Below, piece after piece: positions 58,731 to 64,000 of a DNA stretch of 64,000 nucleotides. Positions within the stretch are counted from its first letter, which is position 1. Each line of letters starts with the position of its first letter. This DNA is from Flavobacteriales bacterium (lineage in GTDB: Bacteria > Bacteroidota > Bacteroidia > UBA10329). A model generated the notes under the pieces. The model ran no database searches. It had not been told where the DNA came from and saw only the letters and a program-made list of their open reading frames with translations. The translations under genes and the position numbers were made by a program. The DNA lies in contig WGMW01000027.1 of the NCBI GenBank assembly GCA_016124845.1, forward strand, positions 32,109 through 96,108. Direction: 5' to 3'.

Positions 58731-59930
58731 TCACATCACAAAAGCGATCTGTATAAAGCCCGCAATGGCGCCAAGTACCGCACCCACAAGTATCAGCGTG
58801 AGTTCATCCTCCTGAAAGATGGGATGCAGCACATCTTCAAACTCAAGTTTGGAAAGCGATTTTAGTTTGGTCTCCAACGTTTTTCCTATCTGTAGCGAGC
58901 GGTCGGCATAACCGAACATGCTTGAGATGGATGCCGGAAACACGTCCACCAACCGTTCTGCGGCCACGTGCTTGATGCGTTCGTAGCCTTTGGTGCCGAT
59001 GGCAAGTTTCACCAATGTTTTGCGCGTGTTTCCAACGGCCGTGTCAGTCAGTTGCTTCACCTGCTTTCGGCAGATGTCGGCTATCGGTTCCATTCCCTTG
59101 GTTTCCAATACGAATTCGAAGATATGCTCGGAGGTGAGCAGTTCGGAGGCCAGAATGCGTGCGTATTCTTCCGAAACCTCATTCTGCCGTTTCATAAAAA
59201 GACCCTGTATTGTGAACGGCCCGATCTTGACCGGATGAACGGGGCGGAAGATGAGTTTAAGCGCCAGGAAGTTGGTGAGATAGCCCACCACCAGTCCGCC
59301 CAACGGTAGCAGCCACCATACCTGATAGTAATACCAGATGACCATTTGGATGAGGCCGAAGAGGAACCCGAACGCGAATCCCGAGCGCTCAATGAATTTG
59401 AACTCGGCCTCGCCACAACGCTGAAAGATGGTGTTGAGCAGTTCGGGCCGTGCGGTAAGCCCTTCTATCATCATGCGGTCAATATCCAACAGTTCGTGGA
59501 TGTTCTGCTTCACATCCAGCAGCACATTCTCAATGGCCATGGGAAACTGCGCAGCCGCAGCCTGTTGCAGCGCATCCTTCTGCGATTGCGGCAACAGCCG
59601 CCAGATAAGCGGCATTTCCTGCTGCATCACCTCATCGATGATGGAACGGCTCAGCGCATCCAACTGCGGTTTCATTTCCTGCACAATTCCATGGGCGTTC
59701 AGCTTCTCGAACTCTTCCTCCACCGAAATAAGTTTGGAAGTGACCAGCTTCACCGCCTTGGTGGCCATCTTGTGCGACTTGGCCGGAATGATGCCCTGCC
59801 AGCCGAAAGGGCGCATGCCCACATATTCCAACGGGTAAAAGGTCATCCACACCGCCAACTTGTTGGTAAGCCAACCTACCAGCGCGGCAATAATGGGAAT
59901 GGACAGGAGGAAGATGGACGCTATCTGCAC
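58731..59930 (-). CDS. DUF445 family membrane protein
   Basis: A 399-aa protein of the DUF445/YheB type. It has an N-terminal membrane helix (IFLLSIPIIAALVGWLTNKL) with the family motif GWLTNKLAVWMTFYPLEYVG, long coiled-coil helices with a repeated lipid-binding-like pattern, and a second membrane segment (FAFGFLFGLIQMVIWYYYQV; LLPLGGLVVGYLTNFLALKL). That second segment repeats the GYLTNFLALKLIF motif, giving two homologous halves. A final C-terminal helix (ILVGAVLGAIAGFIQIAFVM) closes it. Function is not established; membrane anchoring is clear. Monocistronic. Confidence 0.88.
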   Translation of the reverse strand: MQIASIFLLSIPIIAALVGWLTNKLAVWMTFYPLEYVGMRPFGWQGIIPAKSHKMATKAVKLVTSKLISVEEEFEKLNAHGIVQEMKPQLDALSRSIIDEVMQQEMPLIWRLLPQSQKDALQQAAAAQFPMAIENVLLDVKQNIHELLDIDRMMIEGLTARPELLNTIFQRCGEAEFKFIERSGFAFGFLFGLIQMVIWYYYQVWWLLPLGGLVVGYLTNFLALKLIFRPVHPVKIGPFTIQGLFMKRQNEVSEEYARILASELLTSEHIFEFVLETKGMEPIADICRKQVKQLTDTAVGNTRKTLVKLAIGTKGYERIKHVAAERLVDVFPASISSMFGYADRSLQIGKTLETKLKSLSKLEFEDVLHPIFQEDELTLILVGAVLGAIAGFIQIAFVM

Positions 59931-60019
59931 GGTCGGTGTCGGTTCTTGAAATACTTCCGGTGCAATATTCTACTTTTATTGGGAAGGTAGTTCAATTCTG
60001 CCACAGACATCCATTCAGA

Positions 60020-60158
60020 CCTCATTGCCACCTTAGAAGATAGGGCTTTAATTCCTTCGACCTTTCGCCCGAAACCGAACTTGACAGAACCAACTGAGAC
60101 TTGCGAACCTGTCTTCACGCCCTATTTTGTAGCAGGTGTTGTTGTGACGTTGTGTCTC
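60020..60158 (-). repeat. Cassette-boundary site E (attC-like)
   Basis: Read on the minus strand: CAACAACACCTGCTACAAAA followed by TAGGGCGTGAAGACAGG, then a loop with GTTCGGTTTCGGGCGAAAGG, and AAAGCCCTATCTTC near the far end. It aligns base for base with site C at 40.9 kb over about 110 bases with scattered changes. The final CCCGTTGG is not preserved (TTCTAAGGTGGCAATG), so this is the degenerate outer end of the second array, as site D is for the first. Confidence 0.7.
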
Positions 60159-60720
60159 ATTTACAGATTCTATGTATACTGACTGAACCTATGATGTCGT
60201 CCTTACACACGACTATAATGTGAAACCATTTCGTGGTCAAAACAACAAACGTTTCATCATTCTTGGTCTTCATGTCCATTGCATATGAAATTCTGTCCTT
60301 CAATAGTTTGCGTAATCGTTCCGTCCTTGTCCCGATTTCCATAAATGGCAGACTAACGAAACTTGAACTCCGAGTACAGAGACCAATTATTGAGTCCCTA
60401 GGATTAAACGTGTAGTCGGGCGAGCTTTTAATCGTCCATAGAGTTCCTATGTCCGAATTCGTTTCGAGGTGATTTCCAATAATTGAAAACTGTTCAATCT
60501 GTGTCGTAGAATCAGATGTCCATTTGTCACATAAAACGTAATTTGAAGCAACGACTGTATTCCATTTCCTATAGTCCGCTTCGAACACAGACAAAGCTTT
60601 TGTTGTCAACAGTTCTGTCAAAGCGCTTTCCAAACTATCAATTGGGTCGGCTGTGTGTCCTTGAACAGCTAAACTGTCAACGACCAGAAAGAGTGTCAGA
60701 ATGAATGTTAGATACCTCAT
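60157..60720 (-). CDS. Second-array cassette gene: secreted protein of unknown function
   Basis: A 187-aa protein with signal peptide MRYLTFILTLFLVVDSLAVQ. The mature part has no recognised domain and contains two Cys (VLCDKW; GLCTRSSS) plus a third near the end (HRICK). It is preceded by GGTTAGCGGTTGACTG after site F and its stop codon lies next to GTCACAAC of site E, so it occupies the cassette between F and E. The terminal repeats of this cassette match only partly (TTGTG core), unlike the other four. Confidence 0.6.
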   Translation of the reverse strand: MRYLTFILTLFLVVDSLAVQGHTADPIDSLESALTELLTTKALSVFEADYRKWNTVVASNYVLCDKWTSDSTTQIEQFSIIGNHLETNSDIGTLWTIKSSPDYTFNPRDSIIGLCTRSSSFVSLPFMEIGTRTERLRKLLKDRISYAMDMKTKNDETFVVLTTKWFHIIVVCKDDIIGSVSIHRICK

Positions 60721-60755
60721 AAGCTTTCAGTCAACCGCTAACCTTTCAGGCTTCA

Positions 60756-60899
60756 CACAATGCGCCCCAGCAGTGCGCCTAAAAGTATTGCGTTTTGAAA
60801 CTACTGAGTTTTCGAGATACGGAAACATGGCAGAACGAAACTGAGACCGATTGACGCACCGTCCCACGCAATAATTTTAGGCATTGTTGTAGCACGTAG
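60756..60899 (-). repeat. Cassette-boundary site F (attC-like)
   Basis: On the minus strand CCTAAAATTATTGCG and CGCAATACTTTTAGG form a 15-bp arm pair with one mismatch. They enclose a loop that contains the same 34-base stretch as site B (60830-60863 on the plus strand, two mismatches). CTACGTGCTACAAC at its start is complementary to the beginning of the upstream cassette, with 13 of 14 bases matching. Confidence 0.75.
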
Positions 60900-60909
60900 T
60901 TTCTTTCTT

Positions 60910-61564
60910 TTAACATGTTTGGTGGAAATAAACGTACTCATGTCCGTTCCAGTAAATCTGTCCACCACCCACTTCAGATTTCGATACTTCCAAAGATGGA
61001 TTATCAAGAACGAGTGGGCCGTTTTTGTCAATTTCCCCGTTAACGTTCAGCCCTGGAGCGTTGGTTTTATTGCGGTTGACTTTCCAGATGTCGATGTAAA
61101 ACATGTCATCTGAAAGTCCGTTTTTTATTTCTTTCCCAGCACCTATGATGTAAATCTTGTTGGTCTTGCCGTGAATAATTGCAAAACCAACTTTACCATT
61201 TGTCATGTGTCTGATTTGGTATTGCGATGTCGAGATTGTTGTCACCGTTAAAATCGGCTTCCAGATAGAGCGGATTTAGCCTATTGTCAAATTCATACTG
61301 ACTTCCAATTTGAAGTCCATTAAGTAAACCTGTTTCAAGAAACCATTCAGGCAGCCTTTCTTGTATGTAGAATTCGCTTTTAGAAAGGTCATTTGTTTCC
61401 TGTTGGTCGAGGTAGATAGTGTCAACTACTCTTTTTACTATTTCAACCGTGTCATGAATGACCTTTGGTTTGTCATTATTGTCCGCTGGTGTCGGGTCAT
61501 GTTGTGAATTGCAAGAAGTAAAAACCGCTGCGGCAATTATTATGATGTGTTTAAGGTGTCTCAT
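60910..61564 (-). pseudogene. Second-array cassette gene: FG-GAP/VCBS-like lipoprotein with a frameshift
   Basis: ATG 61564 opens a lipoprotein signal (MRHLKHIIIIAAAVFTSC) and continues to YLEADFNGDNNLDIAIPNQT. The frame then closes, but in the next register the sequence carries on without a break: QIRHMTNGKVGFAIIHG, then NKIYIIGAGKEI and a C-terminal KVNRNKTNAPGLNVNGEI. An extra C in ATACCAAATC (about 61222) accounts for the shift. 'ADFNGD...DIA' is the calcium-binding FG-GAP/VCBS pattern. The gene lies between sites G and F, with matching 14-bp terminal repeats (one mismatch). Confidence 0.7.
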
Positions 61565-61566
61565 TT

Positions 61567-61625
61567 CTATGTGCTACAACTACTGCCTAAAGATAACCAG
61601 TTAGCGTTAGCTAATTCTGTAGAGT
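61567..61625 (-). repeat. Cassette-boundary site G (attC-like, right half)
   Basis: On the minus strand AACTGGTTATCTTTAGGCAG, then TAGTTGTAGCACATAG, lies just before ATG 61564. TTATCTTTAG is shared with sites A, B and D. GTTGTAGCACATAG (61580-61567) matches the complement of the far end of the same cassette at 60886-60899 in 13 of 14 bases. The left half is unclear. Confidence 0.65.
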
Positions 61626-61659
61626 GTTGTAAAATGGTGTTTTACAGTCGCCTCTTTGA

Positions 61660-62045
61660 GATGGGGAATTTCGGTATCAACTTTTCTGAACTATATCCGG
61701 TCTTCTGGTCGCACACTTCGCTGATTGATTCCTCCTCTGCAAACCTTCCATATCCAACATCGGTATTTCTACAGACCTCTTCGGTATTCCAACGTGCCGC
61801 ATGGCAATACCAATGCAGGAGTTTGAAAGACCAAAGTAGCGGATCGGAATACCGATATTGAGCATTTGCGTTTGAACTGCAACATTGGAATATCGGAGTA
61901 GCGGTTGCGAATACCGATGTGCAAGGTCGATATTCCAATGTCCTGGTCTGCATTACCAATGCTGCACATTGAAAGTCGGAGGCACCCGCTGAGAATCCAC
62001 ATCTTCAACAATTGAATACCAATGTGACCCTTCCAAAAAAAAAAC
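61660..62045. repeat. Degenerate GGTATTC/GAATACC repeat tract
   Basis: About a dozen copies of a motif close to ATYGGTATTCC, or its complement GGAATACCRAT, occur in both orientations at irregular spacing of roughly 20-35 bases (for example TCGGTATTCCAACG, GGAATACCGATATTG, GCAATACCAATG, GATATTCCAATG). Minus-strand frames read as Ile-Gly-rich strings (HIGIQ, IGIPIRY), but these look like translations of the repeat, not real proteins. From 62046 to 62281 no feature is visible apart from the flank of the IS. Confidence 0.6.
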
Positions 62046-62333
62046 TTACACATTTAGAGGGGATTTCTAAAAGTGCATTACAGGGTTTGAGGATAACCCT
62101 GAACCAAACTTACAGCTTATTGATCTTTTCCTTTTTCTGAGATACAGAACGGATGTGTATTCCTGCTTTTGGTCGGCAACTGTTGTTGCTGTTCCTGATG
62201 CGGGTTGACGGTCTTGCCGCTATTCCTGTTCGGGGCCTGCAGCTTCGGCCTTATTACTGAACGGCCTATACACTTCTGTTCTGTATTCCTGAAAGGGCAT
62301 TACGGTGGTTCTCTGCTTCTCATTTCCATTGTT

Positions 62334-63262
62334 TCAGTTCATCATTTTCTCATGCTCGGCCCTTGTCTTCCAGCGTTTGCGGAGTACTCCACTGCCCTCA
62401 TGTGCCCGGTCGGGGGTGAGGTTGTCGCAGCTGGCGTGGGGGCGGATGCGGTTGTAGCGATCCACTGCGCTGTGTACTGCTCCTTCGGCCTCAGCAAGGC
62501 CGGAGAATGTCCTGTGCAGTTCGAACTCGGTCTTGTGGATGCCGTTGACCCGTTCGACAATGGCGTTCTCGTAGGGGTCTCCGTTCTCGGTCATGGAGAT
62601 GCGGATACCGTAGTGCTCCAGCATTTTCACATGCTCATCGCAGCAGTATTGCGAACCACGGTCGTTGTGATGTATGAGCGTGGCCTGCCGCTTGGAACCG
62701 CAGGCCATCACCAGTGCATTGATGGGACCGTTGCTGTGAAGGGTGGGATGCAGACAATGGCCGATGATGCGGTGCGAGTAGGCATCGGTGACGATGCTCA
62801 GGTAGCAGAAGCCGTTGCTCAGGCGGATGTAGGTGATGTCGCTCACCCATAGCCGGCCGGGATGTGTCAGATGTTTGATGTCCCGTATCAGGTTCGGTTA
62901 CAACCTGTACCGATGGTTGCTGTCGGTGGTGTAGGGCCTTCTCCTGCGCTTGCGGATGATATGACCGTGCTCGCCCAGCAGTCGGTAAAACGCATCGCGC
63001 CCCATCTTGATATTGTGCTCCGCAAGGCTGTCCTTCAGCAACACCTGTAGCTTGGGTACTCCCGCACGCGGAAGCTCCTGGCGGACCTCCTTCGCTAGCC
63101 GCAGCACCAGGGGATCGGCCATGTCCTGTTTTTCTTTCTTTCCTTTTTGCTCGTAGTAGCCCTGACGGCTATGGCCGAACAGCTGGCAGCAGTACCGCAT
63201 CCGCCTGAGGCGGACGGGTAGAACTGCCTGAGCCGCTCTACCGTCCGGGCCCAGACTTTTTT
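62334..63262 (-). pseudogene. IS3-family OrfB integrase (one in-frame stop)
   Basis: Translation enters this frame by -1 frameshifting at 63256-63262 and reads SEKSLGPDGRAAQAVLPVRL, RRMRYCCQLFGHSRQGYYEQ, HTH_21-like residues, then NHRYRL and TAA at 62898-62900. The same frame continues PNLIRDIKHLTHPGRLWVSD with the DDE catalytic core: Asp in VSDITYIRLSNG, Asp in HHNDRGSQYCC and Glu in NAIVERVNGIHKTEF. A single stop thus separates an otherwise complete integrase. Confidence 0.85.
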
Positions 63263-63591
63263 CTGATGCTGATCCGAAGATCCTCCTCGGCAATGTCGAT
63301 CATCGTCTCCAGGGCGATGTTCTTCATCTGTGCATCCTCAAGCTGCTTCTCCAGCGCTTTCATCCGCTTCTGTGCGGCCTTCAGCTTCTGTCGCTCCTTT
63401 TCTGTCATCACCGGTAAAGTTACTGCTATGCCGGGCGCATACTTCTTCTTCCAGTACTGGATCAGTGAACGTGGACCTTTGCTGGCCCCGCTGATCAGCT
63501 CGCACGCTTCTGACATGCTCAGCCTTCTGGCATCCAGCTCTCTTCTCATCCATCTTTTCTCTGATACCTTGAACGTCTTTTTCTTTTCCAT
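63238..63591 (-). CDS. IS3-family OrfA transposase
   Basis: A 117-aa protein: an N-terminal helix-turn-helix (SEKRWMRRELDARRLSMSEA; CELISGASKGPRSLIQYWKK) followed by a leucine-zipper-like coiled coil (KLKAAQKRMKALEKQLEDAQ) and the end MIDIAEEDLRISIRKKSG, which is typical of IS3-group OrfA in Bacteroidota. Near its 3' end the heptamer A-AAA-AAG (63262-63256) would allow ribosomes to slip back one base and make the OrfAB fusion. Confidence 0.88.
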   Translation of the reverse strand: MEKKKTFKVSEKRWMRRELDARRLSMSEACELISGASKGPRSLIQYWKKKYAPGIAVTLPVMTEKERQKLKAAQKRMKALEKQLEDAQMKNIALETMIDIAEEDLRISIRKKSGPGR

Positions 63592-63668
63592 TTTTCGGGT
63601 TTTTTATCCCTCAAAATGTGTCAAGCTATTTCAGGAGTAGACAAGTGGGCGGTGGATGCTTCCACTTG

Positions 63669-63744
63669 ACCCAGCCGCATCTATCTGCTGCAAGCCACGA
63701 ATGCCCAAGGCCTCCGCTCGTTAGTGAAAGTGGTAAAGGAATAA
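63669..63744 (+). pseudogene. C-terminal fragment of a T9SS sorting domain
   Basis: The frame SRIYLLQATNAQGLRSLVKV followed by VKE and TAA at 63742-63744 is the final strand pair of a type A T9SS sorting domain ('G.Y.+.......G......+VK.'). The rest of the gene is absent; a stop precedes the fragment and the IS ends about 25 bases upstream. It is a remnant of a secreted protein gene cut by the IS. Confidence 0.65.
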
Positions 63745-63819
63745 GTGGCCTTTTCAAATGGCCATATCAGTTTTGAGATACCGGGTTTAAGCTCAGAATG
63801 TGAAAAACTTCACTTCTTG

Positions 63820-64000
63820 TTAATCCTCACCATACTTGATCACCACCGTTCGGGAACTGCGGATGTTTTCTCCCGAAGCATCCTTGGCAGGATTCCATTT
63901 AGGCATGGAACGTACTACACGTAACGCATCCTCATTCAAAGGGCCGTTCACACCGCTTTTCACTTTGGCGTTTGTCACACGTCCATCGGGTTCAATATCG
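63820..64000 (-). CDS. TonB-like C-terminal domain protein (partial)
   Basis: A minus-strand frame enters from the right edge and ends at TAA 63820-63822. It reads DIEPDGRVTNAKVKSGVNGP, LNEDALRVVRSMPKWNPAKD and a closing SSRTVVIKYGED. This is the TonB_C pattern ('DG.V....V..S.....+.EA+RVV+.MPKW.P.......V.+.....I.+'). The N-terminal membrane helix and linker are outside the window. It would couple the proton motive force to outer-membrane receptors such as the one at the left edge. Confidence 0.82.
   Translation of the reverse strand, partial: DIEPDGRVTNAKVKSGVNGPLNEDALRVVRSMPKWNPAKDASGENIRSSRTVVIKYGED

Larger units (their letters stand above)
62282..63643 (-). mobile_element. IS3-family insertion sequence
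   Basis: An element of about 1.36 kb with imperfect ends TGTATTCCTGAAAGGGC (left) and TGTCTACTCCTGAAATAGC (right, complement). It carries OrfA and OrfB on the minus strand, joined by a canonical A-AAA-AAG slippery heptamer. OrfB has one in-frame stop. Exact ends and target duplication are not certain. It lies just upstream of a T9SS tail fragment that it appears to have cut. Confidence 0.8.

Noticed and set aside
61642..62053. Overlapping minus-strand frames rich in Ile-Gly
   Set aside because: They are translations of the GGTATTC repeat tract in different frames, with no signal, ribosome site or consistent register.
62205..62852. A long plus-strand frame of 215 codons
   Set aside because: It lies entirely antisense to the OrfB integrase of the IS3 element, whose DDE motifs are clear on the minus strand.
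63669..63744. A complete small gene
   Set aside because: The frame has no start codon and consists only of the last residues of a T9SS sorting domain next to an IS end.

Overview
The window comes from a member of the Bacteroidota, most likely a Flavobacteriales-type marine or freshwater bacterium. The evidence is repeated type IX secretion (T9SS) C-terminal sorting domains, Bacteroidota-style promoters (TTTG, about 19-20 nt, TAnnTTTG), weak or absent Shine-Dalgarno sequences, and typical family proteins: BatA, RibBA, FISUMP lipoprotein, TonB receptor, TPR-SpoIIE phosphatase and tail-fibre/S74 proteins.

Layout. 1-9 kb: end of a TonB-dependent receptor, a TPR/HTH membrane regulator, a Crp/Fnr regulator with a palindrome at its promoter, a possible structured RNA plus a 55-codon small gene, a helical protein of unknown function, a PanB-like enzyme, a transposase-like fragment, a FISUMP lipoprotein and a small Cys-rich lipoprotein. 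8.7-19.2 kb, minus strand: a decayed fragment and two giant repetitive secreted proteins (1386 and 1910 aa) built from trimeric-adhesin or tail-fibre-like modules. 19.5-36.8 kb: housekeeping and envelope genes, namely a paralogue of the 4-kb helical protein, a ferritin-like protein, a TPR protein, two FKBP isomerases, a protein with a class II terpene-cyclase-like motif, an M42 peptidase, tRNA-Lys with a tandemly duplicated 3' end, RibBA, a beta-barrel protein, a dihydroorotase homologue lacking metal ligands, BatA, a PgpH-like HD protein, a thiolase and an NlpC/P60 hydrolase.

36.8-42.1 kb is accessory DNA. It holds two small membrane proteins cut by a degenerate IS3 element, followed by a gene-cassette array. 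Each cassette carries one ORF in the same direction and is bounded by its own 9-14 bp inverted repeat (GTTG...CAAC). Cassettes are separated by roughly 120-bp imperfect palindromes resembling integron attC sites. A second group with the same site families lies on the minus strand at 60.0-61.6 kb. No integrase is visible. This is the most interesting signal in the window.

42.2-60 kb: a persulfide dioxygenase-like/rhodanese pair, a TPR-SpoIIE phosphatase, a prolyl oligopeptidase, a SPOR protein, a small Cys-rich protein, a T9SS subtilisin, a deacetylase-like plus formyltransferase-like overlapping pair, a frameshifted NADAR gene, a T9SS PNGase F-like protein and a DUF445 membrane protein. 60-64 kb: the second cassette group, a degenerate 'GGTATTC' repeat tract, an IS3-family element with a -1 frameshift signal, a cut T9SS tail fragment and the end of a TonB-domain protein.

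All assignments come from reading the sequence; no database search was run.
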